Source of the DNA: Labilithrix sp.
GTDB taxonomy: Bacteria > Myxococcota_A > Polyangia > Polyangiales > Polyangiaceae
DNA length: 64,000 nucleotides
Assembly (NCBI GenBank): GCA_019637155.1
Contig: JAHBWE010000010.1
Span: forward strand, 1-64,000
Direction of reading: 5' to 3'
Shown: positions 43,019 through 51,514 of the stretch, one piece after another
Numbering within the stretch: the stretch's first letter is position 1
Layout of the letters: the number at the start of each line of letters is the position of its first letter
Program-made: the position numbers and the translations under genes
Notes under the pieces: generated by a model
The model's database searches: none
The model's input: the letters and a program-made list of their open reading frames with translations, nothing else
Told to the model about the DNA's origin: nothing

Positions 43019-44011
43019 TCAGCTCGACGCGCGAGCGCGCTTCGGCGGGATCGTCCGCGCGAGCTCGATCGGGCGCATCCGCTTCAGCCGCTGCTCCGCG
43101 TCCATGATCGGGTCGCGGCCGCGCCGCTTCTTCCGGCGCGCGAGGAACTTCTCCGCGTGCGCGACGATCGCGCCCGCGACGTCGATGCCGCTCGTCCGCT
43201 CGATGCCCTCGAGGCCGGGCGAGCTGTTGATCTCGAGGATCTTCGGGCCGTCCTTGCCCTCGAGCATGTCGACGCCGGCGACCTCGAGGCCCATCACCTT
43301 CGCCGCCGCGATCGCGGCCTGGCGGTACTCCTTCTTCAGGTCGACGCGGACGCCGAGGCCGCCGCGGTGGAGGTTCGAGCGGAACTCGCCCTTCTTCGCC
43401 TGGCGCCGCATCGCGGCGATGACGCGGCCGCCGACGACGATCGCGCGGTAGTCCCGCCCCTTCGACTCGGAGATGTACTCCTGCAGGATGATGTCCTGCC
43501 CCATCGCCCAGAGCGTCTCGAGCAAGGAGGTCGCGGCCTGCGCGGTGTCGGCGATCATCGTGCCGATCCCCTGCGTGCCCTGGTGGAGCTTCACGATCGC
43601 GGGCGTGCCGCCGATGAAGCCGAGCGCGGCGTCGACCGAGTCGGGCGTGCGCGCGCAGACCGTCTTCGGGACGTCGATGTCCTTCTTCGTGAGCAGCTGC
43701 ATCGCGCGCAGCTTGTCGCGCGACCGCGCGATCGCGATCGCGTTGTTGAGGACCGGGATCCCCATCATGTCGAACTGACGCACGACCGCGAGCCCGTAGT
43801 TCGTGATCGACGCGCCGATGCGCGGGAGCACGAGGTCGACCGGAGGCAGGAGGCGGTCGCCGAGGAACATCGCCGGGCGGCCGCGCGAGATCACGATCTG
43901 GAAGTGGAGCGGGTCCGCGACGGAGACCTCGTGACCGCGCGAGCGCGCCGCGAGGACGAGCCGGCTCGTCGAATAGAGACTCGCGTTTCGAGACAGGACG
44001 AGGAGCCGCAT
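43019..44011 (-). CDS. rimK: RimK-type alpha-L-glutamate ligase
   Basis: 330 residues from ATG. ATP-grasp ligase with the RimK opening 'LLVLSRNASLYSTSRL', the 'VLPRIGASITNYG' region, 'KLHQGTQGIGTM' (ATP-binding loop), and 'EINSSPGLEGIE' as the metal-binding C-terminal motif. E. coli RimK adds glutamates to ribosomal protein S6. The window cannot show whether S6 is the target here. A basic 30-residue C-terminal extension (RRKKRRGRD...) is longer than usual. Probably the first gene of an operon with the enoyl-CoA hydratase. Confidence 0.92.
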   Translation of the reverse strand: MRLLVLSRNASLYSTSRLVLAARSRGHEVSVADPLHFQIVISRGRPAMFLGDRLLPPVDLVLPRIGASITNYGLAVVRQFDMMGIPVLNNAIAIARSRDKLRAMQLLTKKDIDVPKTVCARTPDSVDAALGFIGGTPAIVKLHQGTQGIGTMIADTAQAATSLLETLWAMGQDIILQEYISESKGRDYRAIVVGGRVIAAMRRQAKKGEFRSNLHRGGLGVRVDLKKEYRQAAIAAAKVMGLEVAGVDMLEGKDGPKILEINSSPGLEGIERTSGIDVAGAIVAHAEKFLARRKKRRGRDPIMDAEQRLKRMRPIELARTIPPKRARASS

Positions 44012-44401
44012 TGCGATGGGAGGTCGGAGCGTAGGGAGGCCGTTCTTGGGCGTCTACGTTCGAATTGGCGGCTTGATGCTATGCGCTAAAATGCACGTAA
44101 TATCAATTTGATATGTGCGATATTGCAACTGCGTTCGAGGTCTGCGTGCGGGTCGGCCGGGTCCGCGGCCAGGCCGCGAGCGCCGCGAGGACCACCAGCG
44201 CCGCCACCCTCAGGACCACGTGCTCGCGTCGCGTCATCACGACCGGCGAGCGATGCATCGGCCATACCCTCCGTCCGCGCGCGGGTTTCGCGGACGCGCG
44301 CGTTCGCGCTCGTATCCAGACGGCCACGCCGCGCGTGCGCGTGGACGCGATCGTCATGCTCGAGGTGGGCACCGGCGGCGGGGGCTGGTACGAAGGAGGG
44401 C
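44012..44401. other. 390-bp divergent control region
   Basis: Between rimK (minus) and the acidic protein gene (plus). It contains an AT-rich promoter and dyad (44065-44118) that stand out sharply from the surrounding GC-rich DNA. A minus-strand frame of 89 codons (44103-44372) with one hydrophobic stretch crosses it, but codon use is poor, so it is not called as a gene. The plus-strand transcript would carry a ~300-nt leader. Confidence 0.5.
44065..44118 (+). promoter_or_regulatory. Promoter with overlapping AT-rich dyad operator
   Basis: TTGGCG (44065-44070), a 16-bp spacer and TAAAAT (44087-44092) form a reasonable sigma-70-type promoter toward the acidic protein/aspartate kinase pair. 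The predicted start point falls inside a dyad: ATATCAA-T-TTGATAT (44100-44114) flanked by GCAC (44093) and GTGC (44115). A repressor bound here would block initiation. The regulator is unknown. Confidence 0.5.
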
Positions 44402-45307
44402 GTGCCGGCGACGGAGCAGAAGGGTCCGAAGGGCGGGGAAGAGCGCGACGACGTCGAGCTCGATCTGCCCTCGCTCGACGGCGAGGAAGAGCACGAAGCG
44501 GCGGACGAAGACCACGACCTCCCGGACACGCGCGAGGACGACGGCGATCCGTTCGACGACGCCACGTTCGGCGCGGCGGCGGGAGAGGAAGAGCTCGCGA
44601 CGGCGGGGAGCGGCGAAGGCGGCTGGCTCGAGGACGCGGAGGGCCACGCGGGCCTCGACATCGGCGCGATCGACGTCGCGATCCAGCCCGAGGGCAAGGT
44701 GCTCGAGGAAGACGACGTGGATCCGCGCGCGGGCCTCGACGACCTCATCCAGGGCGACGAGGTCTACGTCGCCGACGGCGGCGAAGAAGGACCGCTCGCC
44801 GAGGACGAGGAGCTGCGCGAGGAGGACCTCCCCGCGCTCGACGCCGACGAGGACGGAGAGGTGCCCGACGACGCGCTCTTCGATCGCTCCGCGATCGGCG
44901 GCGACGACGAGCTCCGGTGGGCCGACCGCGCGTGGGCGCAGGCGCGCGAGTCTTCGCTCGCGGTCGCGGTCGACGACGAGAGCGGCATGATCGCGGTCCC
45001 CGGCGACGACGCCGACGACAAGGCGCGCGACGCCGCGTGGCGGCTCCTCGACGAGACGGGGCGCGTGATGGCCGCCACCTACGTGCCGGGCGGCGCGGTC
45101 GTGCTCGCGCTCGCGTCGCCCGATCGCGCTCGCGCGTTCCTCGTCCGGGTCCAGCCGGACGGGGAGCAGCGCATCATCGCGGAGGTCGATCCGCGGAGCG
45201 AGGACGACGGCTCGTCCTGTGTCGTCACGGGCATGCGCTGGGACGCGACGCGCGGATGTCTCGTCGTCGCGGGGAGCTTCGGCGTCCACGCGTATCGGCC
45301 GGCCTGA
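44402..45307 (+). CDS. Highly acidic protein coupled to aspartate kinase
   Basis: 301 residues if started at GTG 44402 (VPATEQKG). I chose this because upstream residues are Arg/Pro/Ser-rich noise, whereas everything after is strongly acidic. Residues ~10-180 are dominated by Asp/Glu ('DLPSLDGEEEHEAADEDHD'). The C-terminal ~110 residues form an ordered, beta-rich domain ('AVAVDDESGMIAVPGDD', 'CLVVAGSFGVHAYRPA') with a propeller-blade look. No family recognised. The TGA overlaps the lysC ATG, so production is linked to aspartate kinase. Confidence 0.65.
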   Translation: MPATEQKGPKGGEERDDVELDLPSLDGEEEHEAADEDHDLPDTREDDGDPFDDATFGAAAGEEELATAGSGEGGWLEDAEGHAGLDIGAIDVAIQPEGKVLEEDDVDPRAGLDDLIQGDEVYVADGGEEGPLAEDEELREEDLPALDADEDGEVPDDALFDRSAIGGDDELRWADRAWAQARESSLAVAVDDESGMIAVPGDDADDKARDAAWRLLDETGRVMAATYVPGGAVVLALASPDRARAFLVRVQPDGEQRIIAEVDPRSEDDGSSCVVTGMRWDATRGCLVVAGSFGVHAYRPA

Positions 45308-46515
45308 TGGCGATCGTGGTCCAGAAGTACGGCGGCTCCTCCGTCGCCGACGTCGCGAAGATCGCGCACGTCGCCGATCGCGTCGTCGCGGCGAGGCGCG
45401 CGGGGCACGACGTCGTCGTCGTGGTGAGCGCGATGGGCAAGACGACCGACGAGCTCGTCGCGCTCGCGCGCCGCTCGGCCGCCCTCGGCGTCACGACGGA
45501 GGCGGAGCCTCCGCGGCGTGAGCTCGACATGCTCGTCTCCACCGGCGAGCGCGTCACGATGGCGCTCCTCTCGATCGCGATCCAGGCGCGCGGGCTCGAG
45601 GCGATCAGCTTCACCGGCAGCCAGTCGGGGATCTTCACGAACGACCGTCACTTCGACGCGCGCATCATCGAGGTGCGGCCTCACCGCATCGAAGACGAGC
45701 TCGCGCGCGGCAAGGTCGTCATCGTCGCGGGCTACCAGGGCATGAGCTACAAGCGCGAGATCACGACGCTGGGGCGCGGCGGCTCGGACACGACCGCGGT
45801 CGCGCTCGCGGCGGCGCTCGGCGCGGAGCGGTGCGAGATCTACAGCGACGTCGACGGCGTCTACTCCGCCGATCCGCGCGTCGTCGCGGACGCGCGGCAC
45901 CTGCCGGAGATCGACCTCGCGCTCCTCGCCGAGATGGCGGAGGCGGGCGCGAAGGTGCTGAACGCGCAGGCGGTCGAGTGGGCGCGGCGCAACAAGGTCG
46001 CGATCGTCGCGCGGCGCACGGCCGATCCGGTCGACGGCCCTTACCGCGAGACGGTCGCGCGCGACCTCGCGTCCACCGACGAGGGGCGGAACGTGCGCGC
46101 GGTCGCGGCCACGGAGAACGTGATGATCGCGCGCACGACGACGTTCGGTCCGCTGCTCGCCGCGCTCACGAAGCTCGAGCTCGCGACCGGCGACACGGTG
46201 CTCGTCGACGACGCCGCGCTCGTGCACGTGCCGCTCCTCAACGTGCCCGACTGGTCCCGTTGCGCGCGCGAGATCGAGCGCCTCTGCGACGGCAACGTGA
46301 CGTTCACCGGCCCGCACGCGGTCGTCACCGTCGCCGGCTACGGCCTCACCGGCGTCGGCGGCACCCTCGCGCGCGTGCTCGCGCTCCTCGACGCGCCGCC
46401 GCTCGCCCTCGTCGCCGCTCCGCTCCGCATCTCCGCGACGATCGACCCCGCCCGCTCCGGCGCCACCCAACGCGCCCTCCACACGCTCGCATCGCCTCCC
46501 GCCGCCATCCCATAG
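45307..46515 (+). CDS. lysC: Aspartate kinase
   Basis: 402 residues from ATG overlapping the previous stop. Phosphorylates aspartate, the first step to lysine, threonine, methionine and diaminopimelate. The N-terminal 'VQKYGGSSVAD' ATP/substrate motif, 'LVSTGERVTMALL', 'GFQG'-equivalent 'GYQGMS', 'LGRGGSDTTAVALAAAL' and 'EIYSDVDGVYSADPR' are all present. The C-terminal ~130 residues correspond to the regulatory ACT pair, though sequence there is divergent ('NVMIARTTTFGPLLAAL', 'VTVAGYGLTGVGGTL'), so feedback specificity cannot be predicted. Monofunctional; no homoserine dehydrogenase domain. Confidence 0.95.
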   Translation: MAIVVQKYGGSSVADVAKIAHVADRVVAARRAGHDVVVVVSAMGKTTDELVALARRSAALGVTTEAEPPRRELDMLVSTGERVTMALLSIAIQARGLEAISFTGSQSGIFTNDRHFDARIIEVRPHRIEDELARGKVVIVAGYQGMSYKREITTLGRGGSDTTAVALAAALGAERCEIYSDVDGVYSADPRVVADARHLPEIDLALLAEMAEAGAKVLNAQAVEWARRNKVAIVARRTADPVDGPYRETVARDLASTDEGRNVRAVAATENVMIARTTTFGPLLAALTKLELATGDTVLVDDAALVHVPLLNVPDWSRCAREIERLCDGNVTFTGPHAVVTVAGYGLTGVGGTLARVLALLDAPPLALVAAPLRISATIDPARSGATQRALHTLASPPAAIP

Positions 46516-46576
46516 CCCGCGCCGAAGGGGCGAGCATCGGCGAGCAGCGGAGGATGCGGGCGTCTTCGCCCGCGTC

Positions 46577-47173
46577 CTACGGCTGCGAGCGGGGTGCAGG
46601 GGCGAAGCCCCTGCGTTGAAGAGATAAGGCGGGGTCGGCGGGGCCGACGATGATGACGAGGGCGCGGACCATGAGGCGGGCCTCGCGTGCGAGCGCGGCG
46701 TCGTTCGTGGCTTCGGCGCGCGCGAGGAGGCGGCGCCAGATCGCGAGCTGCGCGGGGGCGAGGCCGTCCTCGCCGTACCACGCGGCGACTTGTTTCCACG
46801 CGGCGACCTCGTCCTCCGCGCCGGCGACGAGGTCCTCGATCGCCTCGTTCGTCGCGCGGAGGCCGCGGCGCACCATCGCCCGCGCGACGCGGGCGGCGCG
46901 CAGCTGCGGGAGCCGGTCGAGCGCGACGGTGTACACGCGCTCGGCCTCGTGGAGATCGCCGCGCCGCGCGCGGAGCGAGCCGAGGCCGAGGTACGCCTCC
47001 GCGCACGAAGGGTCGAGCGACAGCGCGTCCATGTAGCGGCGCAGCGCGAGGTCGTCCTGATGGCTCGCCTCGTACGACCGCGCGATCTGCACGAGGTCGA
47101 GCGCGCTCGACGCGGACGCGGGCCCGGCGCCGAGCGCGAGGACGAAGAACACCGCCGCTGCCGCCGCGCGCAC
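46577..47173 (-). CDS. Exported TPR protein
   Basis: 198 residues from GTG, chosen because it opens with a signal peptide ('AAAAAVFFVLALGAGPASASS'). At least two TPR units follow (~residues 35-110: 'IARSYEASHQDDLALRRYMDALSLDPS', 'CAEAYLGLGSLRARRGDLHEAERVYTVAL'). The rest is helical. The last ~15 codons run through hairpin repeat family C, so the C-terminal tail is repeat-derived. Likely a periplasmic adaptor; partner unknown. It lies 55 bp downstream of the DUF6184-like lipoprotein stop, same strand. Confidence 0.72.
   Translation of the reverse strand: MRAAAAAVFFVLALGAGPASASSALDLVQIARSYEASHQDDLALRRYMDALSLDPSCAEAYLGLGSLRARRGDLHEAERVYTVALDRLPQLRAARVARAMVRRGLRATNEAIEDLVAGAEDEVAAWKQVAAWYGEDGLAPAQLAIWRRLLARAEATNDAALAREARLMVRALVIIVGPADPALSLQRRGFAPAPRSQP
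46596..46614. repeat. Short hairpin repeat, family C copy 2
   Basis: Perfect stem GCAGGGGC / GCCCCTGC with loop GAA, flanked by CGTTG. It is the inverted counterpart of 16617-16635. It sits within the last codons of the TPR gene and just downstream of the convergent lysC, where it may stop transcription from both sides. Confidence 0.6.
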
Positions 47174-47228
47174 GTCATCAGGATAGCGCGATGTACCTCG
47201 ACCTGAAGGCGCGTGCTCCTCGCTGCCC

Positions 47229-47696
47229 TCACTGCCCTGCGATGTTGCTTCGCCGGCAGATCTCGCTCGCGCGGCACGCCCGGATCTGCGCGCCCTCGCC
47301 GGTGCGGGCGCTGCAGTCGGCGTCGCGGATCGCGAGGAGACACTCCTCGAGCCCCGCGCGCGCGCGCGCCGGATCGCACGGCCATTGATCGATCGACGCG
47401 CGGAGCGCATACCGCGAGTCGGCGAAGCACGCCTCCTCGCGGAGGAGCTTCGTCTCTCCGTCCCCGAGCGCGCACGATCGCTCGTGGCGGCAGTGGGCCC
47501 GCGCGAGGCGGTCGCCGAGCTCAGCGCGCACCCCGATCGCGGGCGGCTCGGTCTGCGGCGGCAGGTTCGTCACACGGGGGCCGCCCGGCGTGCCGCTGTG
47601 AATCGTGGCCGTGCCGGTGGGCATCCCGTCGTCGTGCTTGCACGCCCCGACGAGACCGAGCACGACCAAGCCGAAGCAGAGAACCGGACGTCGCAT
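47229..47696 (-). CDS. DUF6184-like cysteine-rich lipoprotein
   Basis: 155 residues from ATG (MRRPVLCF). Signal ends in LVGAC (Cys19). The C-terminal ~95 residues follow the spacing I remember for DUF6184 lipoproteins: 'RLARAHCRHERSC', a middle Cys ('EEACF'), 'WPCD', 'LEECLLAIRDADCS' and 'IRACRASEICRR'. Six to eight cysteines probably pair in the periplasm. Function of the family is unknown and it is seen mainly in myxobacteria. The family match is from memory of the pattern. Divergent from the AKR-kinase fusion gene. Confidence 0.7.
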   Translation of the reverse strand: MRRPVLCFGLVVLGLVGACKHDDGMPTGTATIHSGTPGGPRVTNLPPQTEPPAIGVRAELGDRLARAHCRHERSCALGDGETKLLREEACFADSRYALRASIDQWPCDPARARAGLEECLLAIRDADCSARTGEGAQIRACRASEICRRSNIAGQ

Positions 47697-47747
47697 GGGC
47701 TTCCCACATGCAGCGCCCGGGCCAGCGAACGGCGCGCCAGGGGTAGA

Positions 47748-49388
47748 ATGCCGCGTGTGCGGATCGGGCTCGGCTGCATGCGGCTCGAAGAGGACGCCGT
47801 CGTCGCGGCGGCGATCGCGCGCGGCGTCGTGTGGCTCGACACCGCGCGCGCCTACGAGGGGAGCGAAGAGCGGATCGCGCGCGTGCTGAGCTCGCTCGCG
47901 CCGCCCGATCGGGAGCGGGTCCGCGTCGTCACGAAGGTCGGGATGTCGCGGCCGGGCGGCGCGTGGGTCGCGGACGGGCGCGCGCGGACGATCCTCGAGC
48001 AGGCGCGCGCGAGCGTCGGCGCGCTCGGGCGCCCGCCGGAGGTCCTCATGCTCCACGCGCCCGATCCGCGCGTGCCCCTCGCGACGAGCGTGCGCGCGCT
48101 CGTCCGCGCGAAGGAGGAGGGCCTCGCGCGCTCGATCGGGCTCTCGAATCCGAGCCGCCGCGACCTCGACGAGCTGCCGAGCGACGCGCCGATCCGCGCG
48201 ATCGAGGTCGCGCTCGGGCCGAAGCACGACGCCGCCGCGCGCGCCGGGATGATCGCGTGGTGCCGCGCGCGCGACGCGACGTTGTTCGCGCACTCGCCGC
48301 TCGGCGGCGTCGCGCACGCGCCGCGGCTCGCGCGCGATCAGGTCCTCGCCGCGGTCGCCGCGCGGCGCGGCGCGACGGCGGCGCAGGTGATGCTCGCTTA
48401 CCTCCTCGCGCTCGACGATCGCGTCGTCGTCCTCCCCGGCGCGCGGCGGGTGGAGACCGCGGCCGGCGCGGCCTTCGCGGGCGAGCTCACGCTCACGGAG
48501 GAGGACCTCGCCGCGCTCGACGAGCGCTTCCCGAAGCTCGGTCGCCGCCCGCCCGCGCCGCCGGTGGAGCCCGTGGCCGAGGTCGCGATCGTGATGGGGA
48601 TCGCGGGGGCGGGGAAGTCCACGCTCGCCGAGCGGTGGGACGGCTGGGAGCGCCTCAACCGCGACACGCTCGGCGGGAGCCTCGCCGGGATCGCGAAGCG
48701 CCTCGAGGCGCGGCTCGCGGCAGGGGCGACGCGCGTCGTCCTCGACAACACGTACCTCACGCGATCGGCGCGGAGCGAGGTCGTGCGCGTCGCGCATCGC
48801 GCCGGCGCGTCGGTGCGGTGCGTGCACCTCGACGTCTCGCTCGCCGACGCGCGCATCAACGTCGCGACGCGGATGCTCGAGCGTCACGGCGCGCTCCTCG
48901 GCGGGCGCGAGCTCGCCGCGCGCGCACGGGAGGACCCGGGGCTCCTCTTGCCCGCGCCGCTCGCGCGGATGGAGCGCCAGCTCGAGCGGCCGGCGGAAGA
49001 CGAGGGCTTCACCTCGATCGAGACGATCGCGTTCGCGCGGACTCACGCCGGCGCGACGGGCGGCGTCGTGATCGGCCTCGACGACGACGTCACGCGCGCG
49101 CCGGCGGAGGGGCCGCTCCTCGTCCTCGGCTGGCGTCCCGGCGCGGACGAGGCGTGGTGCGCGTCGACGCTCGAGCGCATCCGGAGCGCGGTGCCGGGGC
49201 GGGAGGTGGAGCTCGGCGTGTGCACGCACGCCGACGGGCCGCCGTCGTGCTGGTGCCGTCCGCCGCTGCCCGGGCTCTGGCTCGCGTTCGCGCGACGACG
49301 CGGGCTCGATCCGCGCGCGAGCACGTTCGTCGTGTCGACGGCGAGCCACCGCACGATGGCGACGGAGCTCGGGCTGCGCGTCGTGTAG
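47748..49388 (+). CDS. Aldo/keto reductase - polynucleotide kinase - HAD-like fusion
   Basis: 546 residues from ATG (MPRVRIGL). Residues 1-270 are a complete aldo/keto reductase with the catalytic tetrad D31, Y36, K63 and H103. Residues ~275-430 are a T4-Pnkp/PNKP-type P-loop kinase: Walker A GIAGAGKST (~284-292), 'LNRDTLGG', 'VVLDNTYLTRSAR'. Residues ~440-546 resemble the zinc-binding HAD phosphatases of GmhB/HisB type: 'DDDVT' at 445-449 and a C492-x-H494...C501-x-C503 zinc knuckle before 'RPPLPG'. HAD motifs II-IV (Ser/Thr-Asn, Lys, Asp pair) are not preserved, so this part may be inactive. The fusion is one uninterrupted frame. Substrate and role are unknown. Confidence 0.88.
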   Translation: MPRVRIGLGCMRLEEDAVVAAAIARGVVWLDTARAYEGSEERIARVLSSLAPPDRERVRVVTKVGMSRPGGAWVADGRARTILEQARASVGALGRPPEVLMLHAPDPRVPLATSVRALVRAKEEGLARSIGLSNPSRRDLDELPSDAPIRAIEVALGPKHDAAARAGMIAWCRARDATLFAHSPLGGVAHAPRLARDQVLAAVAARRGATAAQVMLAYLLALDDRVVVLPGARRVETAAGAAFAGELTLTEEDLAALDERFPKLGRRPPAPPVEPVAEVAIVMGIAGAGKSTLAERWDGWERLNRDTLGGSLAGIAKRLEARLAAGATRVVLDNTYLTRSARSEVVRVAHRAGASVRCVHLDVSLADARINVATRMLERHGALLGGRELAARAREDPGLLLPAPLARMERQLERPAEDEGFTSIETIAFARTHAGATGGVVIGLDDDVTRAPAEGPLLVLGWRPGADEAWCASTLERIRSAVPGREVELGVCTHADGPPSCWCRPPLPGLWLAFARRRGLDPRASTFVVSTASHRTMATELGLRVV

Positions 49389-49433
49389 CGGCGGTCCTCC
49401 GGCGCGGGCATTTCGAGTATCCTCCCGCCGACG

Positions 49434-50384
49434 ATGGCGTTCTCGGAGCGGGTCGCGGGGCTGTTCGGCGTATCGGCCGAGACGCTCGCGCGCTTCGCGG
49501 GCACGGCCGCGCTCCTCGTCGCGTGGATGCTCGTCGGCCGGCTCACGCGCCGCGTGATCGCGCGCACGGTGGACGACTCGGCGTCGCGCTTCCAGATGAC
49601 GCGCGTGGCGGGCTACGTCGTCGGCCTCGCGACGACGATCCTGATCGCGCGGATCTGGACGCAGGGCATCGCCGGCGTCGCGACGTACCTCGGCCTCCTC
49701 TCCGCCGGCCTCGCGATCGCGCTCCAGGATCCGCTCGCGAACATCGCGGGCTGGCTCTACATCATCGTTCGCCGTCCGTTCCGCGTCGGCGATCGCATCG
49801 AGGTCGGCAAGGACCGCGGCGACGTCATCGACATCCGCCCGTTCCGCTTCCTCGTGCTCGAGGTCGGCAACTGGGTCCACGCGGACCAGAGCACGGGGCG
49901 CGTCCTCCACATCCCGAACGGCTCGGTCTTCAAGCACACGATCGCGAACTACGACGAGGCGTTCGGGTACATCTGGAACGAGATGGAGCTCACGATCACG
50001 TTCGAGAGCGACTGGCGCGCGGCGAAGAAGGCGCTCGAGGGGATCCTCGAGGAGAAGGCGGAGAAGCTCGACGCGCAGGTGCGACAGCGCATCGACGCGG
50101 CGGCGCAGCTGCGGCACATCAAGTTCCCGAAGCCGACCCCGGTCGTGTGGACGAGCGTGGTCGAGAACGGCGTCCGCCTGACGATGCGGTACCTGTGCCA
50201 GCCGCGCGCGCGGCGCAACTCCACGGCCGCGATCTGGGAGTCGGTGCTCGACGCGTTCGGATCGCTCCCGAACGTCGCCTTCGCGTACCCGACCACACGT
50301 CGCTTCGACAACATCGCCGAAGGGAAAGCGGGGGCGCGCGCCGTCCTGCCGCCGAACGTCCCGCCCTCTCCCACGCGCGACTGA
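49434..50384 (+). CDS. MscS-family mechanosensitive ion channel
   Basis: 316 residues from ATG. Three predicted transmembrane helices (~20-42, ~58-78, ~85-115). The third leads into the pore-lining segment 'LLSAGLAIALQDPLANIAGW', followed by the conserved 'RPFRVGDRIEVG' beta domain entry. A cytoplasmic alpha/beta vestibule continues to ~285, though the C-terminal part is longer and more charged than in E. coli MscS. Channels of this type release solutes upon hypo-osmotic shock. Monocistronic as far as spacing shows. Confidence 0.93.
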   Translation: MAFSERVAGLFGVSAETLARFAGTAALLVAWMLVGRLTRRVIARTVDDSASRFQMTRVAGYVVGLATTILIARIWTQGIAGVATYLGLLSAGLAIALQDPLANIAGWLYIIVRRPFRVGDRIEVGKDRGDVIDIRPFRFLVLEVGNWVHADQSTGRVLHIPNGSVFKHTIANYDEAFGYIWNEMELTITFESDWRAAKKALEGILEEKAEKLDAQVRQRIDAAAQLRHIKFPKPTPVVWTSVVENGVRLTMRYLCQPRARRNSTAAIWESVLDAFGSLPNVAFAYPTTRRFDNIAEGKAGARAVLPPNVPPSPTRD

Positions 50385-50503
50385 GGGCTTGTTCGCCTGA
50401 ACGCGGGCGTTCTCGACTGCACGTGAGCGCGGCTTGCTTTTTGCGTTGTATCGAGCCGCGTGTACGTCCGTCACACTCGGCACGTCCCGCGCGACGGTCC
50501 CGC

Positions 50504-51514
50504 ATGTTCCATCGCTTTGCGCCGCTCTTCTTGCTCGCGTGTACCGCGGCCCCTCGTGCGGAGCCGGCGCCGAAGCCCACCCCCGCGCCCGCGCTTCGGC
50601 TCGCCGCCGCGCCCGCCGCGTCGCCCGCGCCCGCCGCGTCGCCTGCGCCCGCCGCGTCGCCTGCACCCGCCGCGTCGACCGTGCCCGCCGCGCAGCCCGT
50701 CGTCGCGTCGACGCCGCCGGTGGAGCTCGTGCCTTCGTCCGCGTATCCGTGGGGGCCGACTGCGCCGGGCTCCGATCGTCTGAACGTCCGGTTCGCGTCG
50801 CCGCCGGTCGGGTTCACGCGGGTCGAGACGACGGAGGGGAGCTTCGGTCGCTTCCTCCGCGCGCTGCCGCTCCAGCCGGAGGGCTCGCCCGTCGTCGACT
50901 TCCGCGGGAACCCGCTCTACTCGAACGGCGCGCATCCGAACATCTCCGCGGTCGTGGACATCGACGTCGGCAACAAGGACCTCCAGCACTGCGCCGACGC
51001 GATCATCCGCCTTCACGCCGAGTGGCGCTACGGCAAGGGCGAGCGCGACCTCACGTACCGCGCGGTCTCGGGCCAGGCCCTCTCGTACAAGGGCTACGTC
51101 GCCGGCGATCGCGCGGTGATCGAAGGGAAGGGGATCGTGTTCAAGCGCGTCGCCGCGCCCGCGAAGGACACGCATGCGCTCGCGCGCGGTTGGATGGACG
51201 AGGTCTTCGCGTGGGCGGGCACCGCGTCGCTCGAGCGCGACGCGAAGAAGGTCGCCTTCACCGATGTCGCGGCGGGCGACTTCTTCGGGATGAGCGGGTC
51301 GCCGTTCGGCCACGCCGTCCTCGTCCTCGACGTCGCGAAGGCCGAGGACGGTCGCGTCGCGCTCCTCCTCGGCCAGAGCTACATGCCGGCGCAGAGCTTC
51401 CAGGTCCTCCGCCCCGACGCGTCGACGGCGTGGTTCGTCGTCGAGCCGAACGACGTCGCGGTGACGACGCCGTTCTGGCAGCCGTTCCTCAAGACGTCGC
51501 TCCGCCGCCTCTGA
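50504..51514 (+). CDS. DUF4846-family lipoprotein
   Basis: 336 residues from ATG (MFHRFAPL). Signal ends in FLLAC (Cys13). A Pro/Ala linker with four near-identical 'PAASPA' units (residues ~30-55) precedes a folded domain whose 'YPWG', 'FGRFLRALPLQPEGSPV', 'QHCADAIIRLHAEWRY' and 'GDFFGMSGSPFGHAVLVLDVA' match DUF4846. That family has a putative hydrolase-like fold with a conserved 'CADA...HAEW' region, but its activity is unproven. The stop overlaps the start of the esterase gene (TGATG), so they are co-translated. Confidence 0.85.
   Translation: MFHRFAPLFLLACTAAPRAEPAPKPTPAPALRLAAAPAASPAPAASPAPAASPAPAASTVPAAQPVVASTPPVELVPSSAYPWGPTAPGSDRLNVRFASPPVGFTRVETTEGSFGRFLRALPLQPEGSPVVDFRGNPLYSNGAHPNISAVVDIDVGNKDLQHCADAIIRLHAEWRYGKGERDLTYRAVSGQALSYKGYVAGDRAVIEGKGIVFKRVAAPAKDTHALARGWMDEVFAWAGTASLERDAKKVAFTDVAAGDFFGMSGSPFGHAVLVLDVAKAEDGRVALLLGQSYMPAQSFQVLRPDASTAWFVVEPNDVAVTTPFWQPFLKTSLRRL

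Noticed and set aside
44103..44372. Possible 89-codon membrane miniprotein on the minus strand
   Set aside because: One hydrophobic stretch exists, but codon choice is irregular, there is no clear RBS, and it would end inside the AT-rich operator of the opposite gene.
49068..49388. Calling the HAD part of the fusion an active phosphatase
   Set aside because: Only the first Asp motif and zinc knuckle are recognisable; the Ser/Thr-Asn, Lys and terminal Asp-pair motifs are missing by eye.
50590..50690. CRISPR-like short repeats
   Set aside because: The repeats are in-frame Pro/Ala codons of the DUF4846 lipoprotein linker, without spacers.
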